A stretch of 64,000 nucleotides of DNA from Streptomyces sp. NBC_01264 (lineage in GTDB: Bacteria; Actinomycetota; Actinomycetes; Streptomycetales; Streptomycetaceae), in contig NZ_JAPEOX010000001.1 in the NCBI RefSeq assembly GCF_026340675.1, positions 6,820,001-6,884,000 of the forward strand, in the 5' to 3' direction. The notes under the pieces are model-generated. The model was given only the letters and a program-made list of their open reading frames with translations, was not told where the DNA came from and did no database searches. The position numbers and the translations under genes were made by a program. Shown here in pieces: positions 51,361-62,098 of this stretch; position 1 is the stretch's first letter, and the number at the start of each line of letters is the position of its first letter.

Positions 51361-52658
51361 CCGTACTGCTGACCCTGATCGGCGTGCTCGTCTTCGTCGT
51401 CGGGCTGCTCTTCTCGATCGCCTGGCACGAGCTCGGCCACCTCTCCACGGCCAAGCTCTTCGGCATCCGCGTGCCCCAGTACATGGTCGGCTTCGGCCGG
51501 ACCATCTGGTCGCGCAAGAAGGGCGACACCGAGTACGGGCTCAAGGCCATCCCGATGGGCGGCTACATCCGCATGATCGGGATGTTCCCGCCGGGGGAGG
51601 ACGGCAAGGTCACCGCCCGCTCCACGTCGCCGTTCCGCTCCATGATCGAGGACGCGCGCTCGGCGGCGTACGAGGAACTGCAGCCGGGCGACGAATCGCG
51701 GCTCTTCTACACGCGCAAGCCGTGGAAGCGCGTGATCGTGATGTTCGCGGGACCGTTCATGAACCTGGTCCTCGCGATGGCGATCTTCTTCGGCGTGTGG
51801 ATGACCTTCGGGGTGCAGCAGACGACCACCCAGGTCCAGACCGTCACCGACTGCGTGATCAAGCAGAGCGAGAACCGCGACACCTGCAAGGCCGGCGACC
51901 CGGCGGCCCCGGCCAAGGCCGCGGGCGTGCAGGCCGGCGACAAGATCATTGCCTTCCAGGGCAAGCCGGTCGAGGACTGGGACGCGCTCCAGAAGGACAT
52001 CCGCAACACCATCGGACCCGCCACCCTCACCGTCCTGCGCGACGGGCAGAAGGTCACCCTGAACGCCAGCCTCGTGGAGAACCGCGTGGGCAAGACCGAC
52101 GGGCACGGCGGCTACGTCAAGGGCGAGTACGTTTCGGCCGGCTACCTCGGCGTCGGCCCGAAGTCCGTGATCGCCCCGCTCACCTTCACCCAGTCCGCGG
52201 ACCGGGTCGGCGAGGTCGTCCAGAGCAGCGTGCAGGGCCTGGCCCAGCTCCCGGGCAAGATCCCGGCCCTGTGGAACTCGGTCTTCAACGGAGCCGAGCG
52301 GGAGCCCGACTCCCCGATGGGCATCGTCGGCGCGGCCCGGATCAACGGGGAGATCGCAGCCCTGGACATCCCCAGCGAGCAGCGGATGTCGATCATGCTG
52401 AACGTCCTGGGCATGTTCAACCTCTCCCTCTTCCTGTTCAACATGCTGCCCCTGCTGCCCCTGGACGGCGGGCACATCGCGGGCGCCCTGTGGGAGTCCG
52501 TGCGCAGGGCCTTCGCCCGGGTCTTCCGGCGCGCCGACCCGGGCCCGTTCGACGTGGCGAAGCTGATGCCCGCCGCGTACGTGGTGGCTGGAGTTTTCCT
52601 TTGCTTCACCCTGTTGGTGCTGGCCGCGGACGTGGTCAATCCCATTAAAATCACCTGA
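51357..52658 (+). CDS. Site-2-protease-type zinc metalloprotease (RseP/YluC family)
   Basis: Intramembrane metalloprotease of 433 residues. Zinc ligands are His24-Glu25-x-x-His28 (AWHELGHL) in the first membrane helix and the Asp in [13 protein letters not shown] in the last. Four membrane segments and a PDZ-like domain (about 180-260) between them. It is predicted to cut membrane-bound anti-sigma factors or similar proteins in regulated intramembrane proteolysis. The gene order dxr - protease - ispG is typical of actinobacteria. It overlaps dxr by 4 nt. Confidence 0.94.
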   Translation: MTVLLTLIGVLVFVVGLLFSIAWHELGHLSTAKLFGIRVPQYMVGFGRTIWSRKKGDTEYGLKAIPMGGYIRMIGMFPPGEDGKVTARSTSPFRSMIEDARSAAYEELQPGDESRLFYTRKPWKRVIVMFAGPFMNLVLAMAIFFGVWMTFGVQQTTTQVQTVTDCVIKQSENRDTCKAGDPAAPAKAAGVQAGDKIIAFQGKPVEDWDALQKDIRNTIGPATLTVLRDGQKVTLNASLVENRVGKTDGHGGYVKGEYVSAGYLGVGPKSVIAPLTFTQSADRVGEVVQSSVQGLAQLPGKIPALWNSVFNGAEREPDSPMGIVGAARINGEIAALDIPSEQRMSIMLNVLGMFNLSLFLFNMLPLLPLDGGHIAGALWESVRRAFARVFRRADPGPFDVAKLMPAAYVVAGVFLCFTLLVLAADVVNPIKIT

Positions 52659-52734
52659 TCGAAAGATCGGCGGGCCGCCTTGCGGGCCGCCCGGACGCGC
52701 ACGGTCCGCCGGCCGTCCGTACAGCACGCGATTC

Positions 52735-52763
52735 GGAGCCGGGCACGCATCGTGCCCGGCTCC
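52735..52763 (+). terminator. Terminator after the site-2 protease
   Basis: A perfect 13-bp stem (52735-52747 with 52751-52763) closed by a 3-nt loop lies in the 222-nt gap before ispG. Confidence 0.88.
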
Positions 52764-52881
52764 CTACGTTCGAGTGGTGCACGACCGGCGATGCACGGGA
52801 GCCGCGACGGTTGGCGTAATCTCGGATGTTGGAGCCCGCCGATCCCGGCACCTATATCCACACCTTGGGGTTGCACAGCAG

Positions 52882-54039
<1,158 letters not shown>

Positions 54040-54085
54040 CCGGATCGGCGACCAGCCGTCCCCGCGGAAGACACGCTGATGGACC

Positions 54086-54125
54086 CGACGGGCCCGGAGC
54101 CGCAGGTGCGGCCCCGGGCCCGTCG
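54086..54125 (+). terminator. Terminator after ispG
   Basis: CGACGGGCCCGG (54086-54097) pairs with CCGGGCCCGTCG (54114-54125), and the inner bases CCGCA/TGCGG extend the stem. Confidence 0.82.
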
Positions 54126-54253
54126 GCATGCGGGCCTCCGGGCCGGCCCGGCCCGGGAGCGCTCCGAGCGCCCGCTCCGAGGGGCCTCGAAGGCATCTCG
54201 GAGCCGGTCCGGGTAGAGTGCGGAGATCAGCAGACTTGCATGGTGAGGCCCCA

Positions 54254-55099
54254 GTGTTGACGCAGACCACCACCCGGGTCCTTGAGCCCAGTGATCTTGA
54301 CGCCGCGCTCGACATCCTCGGCCGCGAGCCGGTCGAGAACGCCTTCGTCACCTCCCGGGTCCAGATCGCCGGGCTCGACCCGTGGCGCCTGGGCGGCGAG
54401 ATGTGGGGCTGGTACGCCGACGGCGAGCTCCGCTCCCTCTGCTACGCCGGAGCCAACCTGGTGCCCGTCTGCGCCGGCCCCGACGCCGTACGGGCCTTCG
54501 CCGACCGCGCCCGGCGCACCGGCCGCCGCTGCTCCTCCATCGTCGGCCCCGCCCAGGCGACGGGACTGCTCTGGCAGCTCCTGGAGCCCAGCTGGGGCCC
54601 GGCCCGCGACGTCCGCTCCCGACAGCCGCTCATGATCATGGAGCAGCCGTCCACCACGGTGACCGCCGACCCCCGGGTGCGGCGGATCCGCAAGGACGAG
54701 ATGGACCTGATCATGCCCGCGTGCGTGGCCATGTTCACCGAGGAGGTCGGCATCTCCCCGATGACCGGCGACGGCGGCCTGCTCTACCAGGCCCGGGTGG
54801 CGGAGCTGGTCGCAAGCGGCCGCTCCTTCGCCCGCGTCGAGGACGGCAAGGTGGTCTTCAAGGCCGAGATCGGCGCCGCGACCTCCCGCGCCTGCCAGAT
54901 CCAGGGCGTCTGGGTGGCCCCCGAGTTCCGCGGACGCGGGCACTCCGAGACCGGGATGGCCGCCGTCGTCGCGTACGCGCTGCGGGACGTGGCCCCCGTG
55001 GTCAGCCTGTACGTCAACGACTTCAACACCGCCGCGCGCGCCTCCTACCACCGGGTCGGCTTCCGCGAGGTCGGCGCGTTCATGAGCGTGCTGTTCTGA
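54254..55099 (+). CDS. GNAT-family N-acetyltransferase with N-terminal DUF4081-like domain
   Basis: Protein of 281 residues. The first 130 residues match the actinobacterial DUF4081 type (NAFVTSRVQIAGLDPW), and the last 130 form a GNAT fold with acetyl-CoA-binding motif GVWVAPEFRGRGHSETG. Substrate unknown. The GTG start at 54254 is preceded by TGAGG. The gene regularly follows ispG in this group. Transfers acetyl to an amine of unknown identity. Confidence 0.85.
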   Translation: MLTQTTTRVLEPSDLDAALDILGREPVENAFVTSRVQIAGLDPWRLGGEMWGWYADGELRSLCYAGANLVPVCAGPDAVRAFADRARRTGRRCSSIVGPAQATGLLWQLLEPSWGPARDVRSRQPLMIMEQPSTTVTADPRVRRIRKDEMDLIMPACVAMFTEEVGISPMTGDGGLLYQARVAELVASGRSFARVEDGKVVFKAEIGAATSRACQIQGVWVAPEFRGRGHSETGMAAVVAYALRDVAPVVSLYVNDFNTAARASYHRVGFREVGAFMSVLF

Positions 55100-55224
55100 A
55101 GCGTGCCGTGCCGTGCCGTGCTGAGCGTCGGGCACCGGGGCCTCCCGTTTCCGGGCGTGCCGTTTCCTGGCGTGCTGTTCCGATCTTCCTGTTCGAGCGC
55201 ACGCCCGGCCAGTAAGGTCGCCGC

Positions 55225-55797
55225 ATGATGCCAACCCCCGCGGGAGCAGACCCCGGCCGGCCTGCCGGACTGCGCATCGGCCCCCTCGACCTGGCCGCCC
55301 GGGTCGACGAGGCCCTGCGCGTGCAGGCCATGGCCTTCGGCCTCAGCGAGGAGGAGGTCGGCATCCGGCGCTACATCGTCCAGCGCCACATGACCTGCCG
55401 CGGCGCCCGCGCGCTCGGCGCGTTCACCGAGGACGGGGGCCTCGCCGGGTTCGTCTACGGCATGCCCAACGACCGCGCGCACTGGTGGTCCGGAGTCGTC
55501 GAGCCCTACCTGCGGACCGGCGGCCACGAAGGCTGGCTCGACGGCTCCTTCGTGATCACCGAGCTCCACGTCCACCCCGGGTTCCAGGGCAAGGGCGTCG
55601 GCCGCGCCCTCATCACCCTCATCACCGACACCGCAGCCGAGGACCGCTCGATCCTCTCCGCCATCGACACCGACAGCCCCGCCCGGGGCCTGTACCGCTC
55701 CCTCGGCTACACGGACCTGGCCCGCCAGGTCCTCTTCCCGAGCGCGAGCCTCCCGTACGCCGTCATGGGCGCCCCGCTGCCGCTGCGCAGGCCCTGA
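55225..55797 (+). CDS. GNAT-family N-acetyltransferase
   Basis: Acetyltransferase of 190 residues. Motif A is HVHPGFQGKGVGRALITL, which supplies the pantetheine-pyrophosphate loop. The C-terminal half has SPARGLYRSLGYTDL, the usual end of the GNAT fold. Substrate unknown; ATG 55225 has no strong ribosome binding site. Lies between another GNAT gene and proS. Confidence 0.88.
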   Translation: MMPTPAGADPGRPAGLRIGPLDLAARVDEALRVQAMAFGLSEEEVGIRRYIVQRHMTCRGARALGAFTEDGGLAGFVYGMPNDRAHWWSGVVEPYLRTGGHEGWLDGSFVITELHVHPGFQGKGVGRALITLITDTAAEDRSILSAIDTDSPARGLYRSLGYTDLARQVLFPSASLPYAVMGAPLPLRRP

Positions 55798-55870
55798 CCC
55801 CGTACGGCCCGGACCCCTGAGTCGCTCTATCCGTTTCCGCGCGCCCCGGAGCCCCCGATAGCCTCGCGTC

Positions 55871-57574
55871 ATGTCAACGCAACACGTGCAGCGCATGTCC
55901 CGCCTCATGGCCAAGACCCTCCGCGAGGACCCCGCCGACGCCGAAACCCTCAGCCACCGCCTCCTGGTCCGGGCCGGCTACGTCCGGCGCAGCTCCGCCG
56001 GGGTGTGGAGCTGGCTGCCGCTCGGCAAGCGGGTCCTGGACAATGTCTCGCGCATCGTCCGCGAGGAGATGGACGGGATCGGGGCGCAGGAAGTGCTGCT
56101 CCCGGCGCTGCTGCCGAAGGAGCCGTACGAGGTCAGCGGGCGCTGGTCGGAGTACGGGGACCTGCTCTTCCGGCTCAAGGACCGCAAGGGCGCCGACTAT
56201 CTGCTCGGCCCCACCCACGAGGAGATCTTCACCCTGGTGGTCAAGGACCAGTGCACGTCCTACAAGGACCTGCCGGTCATGCTGTACCAGATCCAGACCA
56301 AGTACCGCGACGAGGCGCGGCCCCGCTCGGGCGTCCTGCGGGGCCGCGAGTTCCAGATGAAGGACTCGTACTCCTTCGACGTGTCCGACGAGGGCCTGGC
56401 GGAGTCCTACCGGCTCCACCGCGAGGCCTACGTACGCATCTTCGAGCGGCTCGGCCTCGACCACCGGGTGGTGTCCGCGGTGTCGGGCGCGATGGGCGGA
56501 TCGGCGTCGGAGGAGTTCCTGGCTCCGGCCGCGGCCGGCGAGGACACCTTCGCGGACTGCCCCTCCTGCGGCTACGCGGCCAACACGGAGGCGGTGACCT
56601 TCGCCCTGACGCCGGCCGAGGGGGAGCACGGCCCCCTGGAGGAGATCCCGACGCCCGACACACCGACCATCGAGACCCTGGCGGCGCACCTGGGCGTGCC
56701 CGCGTCCGCGACGCTGAAGAACCTCCTCGTGAAGGTGGACGGCGAGATCACCGCCGTCGGCGTACCGGGCGACCGGGAGGTCGACCTGGGCAAGCTCGGC
56801 GAGCACCTGGCCCCGGCGGTCGTGGAGCTGGTGACGGCGGAGGACTTCACGGGCCGGCCCGATCTCGTACGGGGCTACGTGGGCCCGCAGGGCCTGGAGA
56901 AGGTCCGCTACCTCGCCGACCCGCGCGTCGCGCCGGGCACTTCCTGGGTGACGGGGGCCAACCGGCCCGATACGCACGCCCGGAACGTGGTCTGCGGGCG
57001 GGACTTCGAGGTGGACCGGTACCTGGACGTGGTCGTCGTCGAGGAGGGCGACCCCTGCCCCTCCTGCGGCGCCGGGCTGCGGCTCGACCGGGCCATCGAG
57101 ATCGGGCACATCTTCCAGCTCGGCCGCAAGTACGCGGACGCGTTCGGGCTCGACGTCCTCGGAGCGCAGGGCAAGCCGGTCCGCGTCACCATGGGCTCCT
57201 ACGGGATCGGCGTCTCCCGCGCGGTGGCCGCACTGGCCGAGCAGACGGCGGACGAACGGGGCCTGTGCTGGCCGGCGGCGGTGGCCCCGGCCGACGTGCA
57301 CGTCGTGGCGGCGGGGAAGGCGGTGCCGCTCGCTCTCGCGGAGTCGGCGGCGGAGTCCCTGGCCGGGGCGGGTCTCCGGGTCCTCCTGGACGACCGGCCG
57401 GGCCTGTCGCCCGGGGTGAAGCTCACGGACGCGGAGCTCATCGGGGTCCCGTGGATCCTGGTGGCGGGCCGCCGCTCGGCGGAGTCGGTGGTCGAGCTCC
57501 AGGACCGCCGCTCCGGCACCCGCGAGGAACTCCCCCTTCCGGAAGCCCTGTCCCGCCTGACCGGCTCCGCGTAG
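55871..57574 (+). CDS. proS: Prolyl-tRNA synthetase, bacterial type with editing domain
   Basis: Class II aminoacyl-tRNA synthetase of 567 residues that charges tRNA(Pro). Motif 1 and 2 regions are present (motif 2: [20 protein letters not shown]), motif 3 near [14 protein letters not shown]. The inserted INS editing domain that clears Ala-tRNA(Pro) lies around 235-385 ([17 protein letters not shown]). A C-terminal anticodon-binding domain follows. ATG 55871. Confidence 0.97.
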   Translation: MSTQHVQRMSRLMAKTLREDPADAETLSHRLLVRAGYVRRSSAGVWSWLPLGKRVLDNVSRIVREEMDGIGAQEVLLPALLPKEPYEVSGRWSEYGDLLFRLKDRKGADYLLGPTHEEIFTLVVKDQCTSYKDLPVMLYQIQTKYRDEARPRSGVLRGREFQMKDSYSFDVSDEGLAESYRLHREAYVRIFERLGLDHRVVSAVSGAMGGSASEEFLAPAAAGEDTFADCPSCGYAANTEAVTFALTPAEGEHGPLEEIPTPDTPTIETLAAHLGVPASATLKNLLVKVDGEITAVGVPGDREVDLGKLGEHLAPAVVELVTAEDFTGRPDLVRGYVGPQGLEKVRYLADPRVAPGTSWVTGANRPDTHARNVVCGRDFEVDRYLDVVVVEEGDPCPSCGAGLRLDRAIEIGHIFQLGRKYADAFGLDVLGAQGKPVRVTMGSYGIGVSRAVAALAEQTADERGLCWPAAVAPADVHVVAAGKAVPLALAESAAESLAGAGLRVLLDDRPGLSPGVKLTDAELIGVPWILVAGRRSAESVVELQDRRSGTREELPLPEALSRLTGSA

Positions 57575-57590
57575 CCCTGCGGGGCGGAGC

Positions 57591-57621
57591 CCCGGGGAAC
57601 GGGCGAAGGGCGGGTAGGGGA
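57591..57621. repeat. Copy of the interspersed intergenic repeat
   Basis: CCCGGGGAACGGGCGAAGGG, continuing as CGGGTAGGGGA, is the inverted form of the elements at 6358 and 43803. It lies between the convergent proS and slipin genes. Confidence 0.8.
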
Positions 57622-58327
57622 CAGCTCCGCGCAGCGCCTACCCGCGCACGTCCGGCTCCGCAGAGGGCGGCGGGGACCCGTCCAGACAGGGCTCCGGAAC
57701 CGCCCCGGGGCCGAGCCCCGCGGTGGTGGCCGGGGGAGCCACCGCCGGAGCGGGAGCCGGGGGCGGCCCCTCCGCCGGCGGAGGGGCCGCGGCGGCAGGG
57801 GCCGCCGGAGCAGGGGCCGCGCGTTCCAGGAAGCGGAGGAGTTCCACCGGGAACGGGAGGACCAGCGTGGAGTTCTTCTCCGCGGCGACGGCCACGACCG
57901 TCTGGAGCAGGCGCAGCTGAAGCGCCGCGGGCTGCTCCGACATGACCTCCGCCGCCTCCGCCAGCTTCCTCGACGCCTGGAGCTCCGCGTCCGCGTTGAT
58001 GATCCGCGCCCGCCGCTCCCGGTCGGCCTCCGCCTGCCGCGCCATCGACCGCTTCATCGTCTCCGGAAGTGACACGTCCTTGATCTCCACCCGGTCGATC
58101 TGGACGCCCCAGCCCACCGCCGGGCTGTCGATCATCAGCTCCAGGCCCTGGTTGAGCTGCTCCCGGTTGGACAGCAGGTCGTCCAGGTCGGACTTGCCGA
58201 TGATCGACCGCAGCGAGGTCTGCGCCATCTGGGAGACGGCGAACCGGTAGTCCTCGACCTCGATGATCGCGTTGGCCGCGTCCACCACCTTGAAGTACAC
58301 GACCGCGTCCACCCGCACGGTGACGTT

Positions 58328-58335
58328 GTCCCGCG
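58328..58335. repeat. Target site duplication, left copy
   Basis: GTCCCGCG directly before the IS. The identical 8 bp follow it at 59204-59211. Confidence 0.93.
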
Positions 58336-59203
58336 GGCACTGTCACGTTGTCGGCGGCGTGATCGTTTGATTGCGCGTCAGGGTGTGCCAGGGCCTGGTA
58401 GAGGGCGTAATTCAGGCCGCGGCAAGCAGGCTCCTCGTGCTGCCGGTGATCTGGTTCCAGACGGTGAAGCGGATCATCATCTCGAAGCGGTGGCCGCCGG
58501 CGGTCATCAGGTGCCGGTGGGGCCGGAAGTGGGGTGAGATTCCGGTGAACGCGGCCAGGAACCGTTGCGCCCCACCCGGGCTGCGGAACCCTTTCATCGC
58601 GCGTTCCCGCTGCCTCGTTGGCTGGTGGGAGTTCTCGGCCCGGTTGTTCAAGCCCTTGTGGGCACGGTGCTCCACGGAGGGCATCACTTCCCGGTGCGCT
58701 GCCCCGTACGACCTCAGCTTGTCGGTCACGACCACCCGGGGTACCTGCCCGGTGGAGGTGAGGAGCCGACGGAAGAAACGCCTGGCCGCAGCCTTGTCAC
58801 GCCGGCTCTGGACGAGGATGTCGAGGACGTTTCCGTCGGCATCGACGGCCCGCCACAAGTACTTCTGCTTCCCGCCGATCTTGATGAACACCTCGTCGAG
58901 ATGCCACTTGTCGCCGGGCTGCGGGCGCCTGCGGCGCAGCGCGTTGGCGTAGGCCTGGCCGAACTTCAGACACCACCGGCGGATGCTCTCGTACGAGACG
59001 ATCACGCCCCGCTCGAGCATCATCTCCTCCACCTCACGGAAGCTGAGGGGGAAGCGGAAGTACAGCCACACACAGTGCGAAATGATCTCCACCGGGTAAC
59101 GGTGATTCGCATACGACGGCGTGCTGGACGACACGAACCCCACCCCTCACCGGACGGACAACCCGAAGATCATCTCACCCTGCCCCGACAACGTGACAAG
59201 GCC
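58336..59203 (-). mobile_element. IS6-family insertion sequence, 868 bp
   Basis: The element has terminal inverted repeats of 19 bp: GGCACTGTCACGTTGTCGG at the left and, read inward from the right end, GGCCTTGTCACGTTGTCGG (two mismatches). An 8-bp direct duplication of target DNA (GTCCCGCG) flanks it, which is the length made by IS6-family transposition. It contains a single transposase gene, itself intact. Insertion split the slipin gene. Preserved repeats and duplication suggest the event is recent. Confidence 0.95.
58412..59143 (-). CDS. IS6-family transposase (DDE)
   Basis: Transposase of 243 residues. The DDE triad falls in WHLDEVFIKI, VVTDKLRSYG and RAENSHQPTRQRERAMKGF. The N-terminal HTH-like region includes LSFREVEEMMLERG and VSYESIRRWCLKFG. 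GTG start at 59143; the length is normal for IS6. Replicative transposition is known for the family. The C-terminal end (RSLLAAA) lies 76 bp inside the left IR. Confidence 0.95.
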   Translation of the reverse strand: MGFVSSSTPSYANHRYPVEIISHCVWLYFRFPLSFREVEEMMLERGVIVSYESIRRWCLKFGQAYANALRRRRPQPGDKWHLDEVFIKIGGKQKYLWRAVDADGNVLDILVQSRRDKAAARRFFRRLLTSTGQVPRVVVTDKLRSYGAAHREVMPSVEHRAHKGLNNRAENSHQPTRQRERAMKGFRSPGGAQRFLAAFTGISPHFRPHRHLMTAGGHRFEMMIRFTVWNQITGSTRSLLAAA

Positions 59204-59211
59204 GTCCCGCG
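59204..59211. repeat. Target site duplication, right copy
   Basis: GTCCCGCG directly after the IS, identical to 58328-58335. Confidence 0.93.
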
Positions 59212-59496
59212 TGATGCCCTCCTGGGCGGGCACCGGCATCGTCACGATCTGCATGTTGACCTTGCGCAGCCGGTCCACGGCCGGGATCACGAAGGTGAAG
59301 CCGGGCCCCCGGACGCCGCCCCGCAGCCGGCCCAGGCGGAAGACCACGCCCCGCTCGTACTGCTTCACCACACGGGCGGCGGCGCCCAGATAGGCCACGA
59401 TCCCGACGCCCGCGACGGCGCCGGCTGTCAGCAGTTCCTCGACCATGACGGCCTCCTGCTCCTGCCGGGCGGCACTCTCCCCACAGGGCTTATGCC

Positions 59497-60399
59497 CTAC
59501 AACCAGCCCGCGAACTCCAGCAGCAGCTCCGCGTCCCGCCGCCGCCCGGCGGCCAGGGCCCGGTTGCCCGACTCGACCGCCCGGAACAGCGTCCAGCCCC
59601 GCAGCCGGTCCCGGTCCACCTCCAGCGCGTCGGCCAGCTTGTTCACCCGTCGCCGGGCGCCCGCGGCCCCCGCGGAGGAGGCCATCTGGTCCTCGATCCG
59701 GTCCCGCACCAGCCGGGCCAGGTCGTACGCCCGCTCGCCGACCATCGGGTCCGGACCGACCGCCAGCCACGGGGCGCGCTCACCGGCGAGGACCTTGCCC
59801 TGCCGGAAGTTCCCGTGCAGCAGCAGTTCCTCGGCCGGGGCCGACGTCAGCTCCTCGCGTGCCGCCAGCGCCGCCGAGGCCAGCTCCGCCGTCTCCGGGG
59901 GAGCCTTGCGGAGCACCTCGGCCTGCTCGGAGGTCCGCTCGGCGACCGTCTCCCAGCCGTGCCCCGGCGCCGGGGCCACCCACAGTCTGCGCAGCGTGCC
60001 GCAGGCCTCCAGCAGCGCCTTCGCCTCCGGCAGCGACCGCAGCGAGACCTCGGGGTGCAGCCGCTCCAGCAGCAGCGCCCCGTCCTCCTCGTGATGGCGC
60101 GTGTCGAGGACCCGTACCGCCCCGAAACCGCCCCAGTGCGCCAGCGCGGCCAGCTCCCGGTCCGGCCGGAGCGCGGGCGGGGCCAGCTTCACCGCCGCCG
60201 GGGTGCCGTCGGCGTACCGGACGAGGACGACCAGGCTGCTGCGGCCGCCGGGGGCCTGCACCCGCTGGGCCTGCACCCCGCGCCGGTCCAGCGCGCGCTG
60301 CGCCAGGCCGGGGAGCTGCCCCAGCCAGTCCGGGACGTGCGCCGATTCCGGCAGCTCGCCGAGCGCCCGTACGAGCCGCTGCGGCGGTTCGAAAGCCAT
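59497..60399 (-). CDS. Aminoglycoside-phosphotransferase-like protein with missing catalytic residues
   Basis: Protein of 300 residues with the APH/protein-kinase-like fold seen in streptomycin 6-phosphotransferases. Visible parts are the glycine/hydrophobic N-lobe with AAVKLAP (lysine in the ATP pocket) and the C-lobe. The catalytic loop, normally HGDxxxxN, reads His195-Gly-Asn197-Phe-Arg-Gln-Gly-Lys202, so both the catalytic Asp and the metal-binding Asn are replaced, and the second Asp (usual IDP) reads AVGPDP. Phosphotransfer is thus unlikely. ATG 60399; the slipin gene starts 50 nt downstream in the same direction. Function unknown. Confidence 0.72.
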   Translation of the reverse strand: MAFEPPQRLVRALGELPESAHVPDWLGQLPGLAQRALDRRGVQAQRVQAPGGRSSLVVLVRYADGTPAAVKLAPPALRPDRELAALAHWGGFGAVRVLDTRHHEEDGALLLERLHPEVSLRSLPEAKALLEACGTLRRLWVAPAPGHGWETVAERTSEQAEVLRKAPPETAELASAALAAREELTSAPAEELLLHGNFRQGKVLAGERAPWLAVGPDPMVGERAYDLARLVRDRIEDQMASSAGAAGARRRVNKLADALEVDRDRLRGWTLFRAVESGNRALAAGRRRDAELLLEFAGWL

Positions 60400-60451
60400 G
60401 CGTGCGTGGTCCCTTTCAGCTGTGCCCGGGCTCGTCGCGCATGGTTGCGCG

Positions 60452-60907
60452 CTAGCTCCGCGGTGTGTCCGCGCGTTCCGTGAGCCCAGGGAAGGCTACG
60501 CCGACACCGCGCCACCGTGCCGCCCGCAGGGCCGCGGCGCTCAGCGCGTCGGCCGCTTCGCGGCGCAACCGGCCCTCGGCGGCGCGCACCAGATCGGAGT
60601 ACGCGCCCGCCACCCGGTCCTCGATCCCGGCGGCCAGCCGCTCGGCGTCGGCGGGCGTGCGCACGGTGAACGGCAGCGTGTACGCGGCCTCCGAGGGGCG
60701 CGGGGAACCGCCCAGCTCACGCACCGTGCGGGCGAGCGCGTCGCGGCGCGCGAGGTGGCCGCCGTACGCCTCGCGGGCCTCGGCGGAGCGGGCGGCCGCG
60801 GCCCGGGCCCCGATCACGCCGTATCCGTACGCGGCCGCGTGCTCGGCGGCGAGCGCGGCCTGCGCCGCCTCCAGGACCTGGCCGGCGGGAGAGGGCGTGG
60901 AGGTCAC
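60452..60907 (-). CDS. DUF4439 ferritin-like protein
   Basis: Helical protein of 151 residues of the DUF4439 ferritin-like type. The helix with LAAEHAAAYGYGVIGA carries the Glu/His that would be metal ligands in ferritin-like folds; metal binding is not certain. GTG start at 60907 overlaps the stop of the upstream lipoprotein gene by 4 nt (GTGA), so both are coupled. Function unknown. Confidence 0.82.
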   Translation of the reverse strand: MTSTPSPAGQVLEAAQAALAAEHAAAYGYGVIGARAAAARSAEAREAYGGHLARRDALARTVRELGGSPRPSEAAYTLPFTVRTPADAERLAAGIEDRVAGAYSDLVRAAEGRLRREAADALSAAALRAARWRGVGVAFPGLTERADTPRS

Positions 60908-61443
60908 GAGGAGGCTCCCGGGTTCGAGGTCAGCAGGTACGAGTGAACGTGGCCGCAGGCCGCGACCGAGGCGAGCATCCGGGCGAGCTCCCCGGGGGCG
61001 CCCGCCAGGGTGAGCGTCCGGGCCTCGGCCAGGCTCCGCTCGGCGTCCGCGAGGGCGGTCAGCGCGTCGGCGGGCGCGGCGGGCACCGGCGCGGCACCGG
61101 GAGCGGGAGGAGCGGCGGCCTCGGCACCGGACGGGACGGGGGAGGGGGACCGGGAAGCGGACGGGGCACCCTCGTCGGCGAGGGCCGCCGTGTGCGCCGC
61201 GACCGAGGCGCGCAGCGGTGCGAGGCGCTGCGCGAGGTCCGGATGGGCGGCGGCCGTGGCGTCGTAACGTTCCAGCAGTCGCTCGCTCTCACGAACGGCC
61301 GTCTCGCGCATCCGCCGTTCGAGTGGAACCTCGGGGTCCGCGGCGGGCGGCCCGTCGTCGGAGCAACCGCTGAGCAGCACGGCTCCGGCGATGCCCGCGG
61401 CACCGGCGAGCAGGCCTCTTCGCGACGGCAGGGTCGAGGGCAC
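60904..61443 (-). CDS. Lipoprotein with Ala/Pro-rich linker
   Basis: Lipoprotein of 179 residues. SRRGLLAGAAGIAGAVLLSGC forms a twin-arginine-like signal with lipobox LSGC. The mature protein has charged helices (RMRETAVRESERLLERYDA), a Pro/Ala/Ser-rich middle and another helix with conserved CGHVHSYLL near the end. Its coupling with the DUF4439 gene suggests they act together at the membrane. The GTG at 61443 is preferred because it puts the signal at the N-terminus; the open frame extends 45 codons upstream into the divergent promoter region. Confidence 0.78.
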   Translation of the reverse strand: MPSTLPSRRGLLAGAAGIAGAVLLSGCSDDGPPAADPEVPLERRMRETAVRESERLLERYDATAAAHPDLAQRLAPLRASVAAHTAALADEGAPSASRSPSPVPSGAEAAAPPAPGAAPVPAAPADALTALADAERSLAEARTLTLAGAPGELARMLASVAACGHVHSYLLTSNPGASS

Positions 61444-61598
61444 GGGGACGTCCTTGGGGGTGATGGCCGGCAGGGTGTGATCACGGTACCCGGGGCCCCG
61501 TCCACAGGGCGGACGGCAACACCCTCCGCGACCGGATACCCTTTGACCTGACGCACGACGGACATCACAACAGCACACGCGGCCGAGGAGTCACCCGG

Positions 61599-62096
61599 AT
61601 GAGCACCACCCAGAGCGACAGGCTGCGCGCATTGCTGGAGCCGCTCGTCGCCGCCAAGGGCCTGGACCTCGAGGAGATCGAGACGTCCAAGGCGGGCAAG
61701 CGCCGGATGCTGCGCATCATCGTGGACTCCGACGAGGGCGTGGAGCTGGACGCGTGCGCCGAGCTGAGCCGCGAGGTCTCCGACCTGCTGGACGAGACCG
61801 ACGCGATGGGCGAGGACGAGTACGTCCTCGAAGTCAGCTCGCCGGGCGCGGACCGCCCGCTGACCGAGCACCGTCACTACATCCGGGCGATCGGCCGCCT
61901 CGTGAAGTTCCAGACGTCGGACGGCGGGGAAGTGATCGCCCGCATCCTCTACGTCGACGACGAGGGCATGGACCTCGAGGTCCCGGGCGTGAAGGGCCGC
62001 AAGGCGACCGCCCGCCGCATCGTTTTCACCGACATCGCCAAGGCGCGTGTCGAGATCGAGTTCAACCGCAAGGACAAGAAGGAAGAGGAGGCGTAG
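61599..62096 (+). CDS. rimP: Ribosome maturation factor RimP
   Basis: Protein of 165 residues for 30S subunit assembly. The N-terminal domain (about 1-85) has [20 protein letters not shown] and [19 protein letters not shown] sequence typical of RimP. The C-terminal SH3-like domain ends in a charged tail. First gene of the rimP-nusA-ylxR-infB group; nusA begins 2 nt after its stop. ATG 61599. Confidence 0.96.
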   Translation: MSTTQSDRLRALLEPLVAAKGLDLEEIETSKAGKRRMLRIIVDSDEGVELDACAELSREVSDLLDETDAMGEDEYVLEVSSPGADRPLTEHRHYIRAIGRLVKFQTSDGGEVIARILYVDDEGMDLEVPGVKGRKATARRIVFTDIAKARVEIEFNRKDKKEEEA

Positions 62097-62098
62097 TC

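Larger units (their letters stand above)
57638..59446 (-). pseudogene. Slipin (SPFH/band 7 membrane protein) gene split by an IS6 element
   Basis: Two parts of one gene flank the insertion sequence. The N-terminal part (59446 back to 59204) codes a membrane helix and the start of the band 7 domain, ending ...AQEGITRD; the C-terminal part (58335 back to 57638) resumes with NVTVRVDAVVYFKV. Removing the IS and one 8-bp duplication (876 nt) restores an intact frame of 310 residues. The band 7 domain, a coiled helix region, and an Ala/Pro-rich tail (PAPAPAVAPPA) are then complete. SPFH proteins form membrane scaffolds. Truncation after the IS gives a 100-residue hybrid that ends at 59147 in this strain. 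Confidence 0.93.

Noticed and set aside
57638..58318. Independent short SPFH protein gene starting at the GTG near 58318
   Set aside because: It is the 3' part of the slipin gene; the missing N-terminal part lies on the other side of the IS with matching target duplication.
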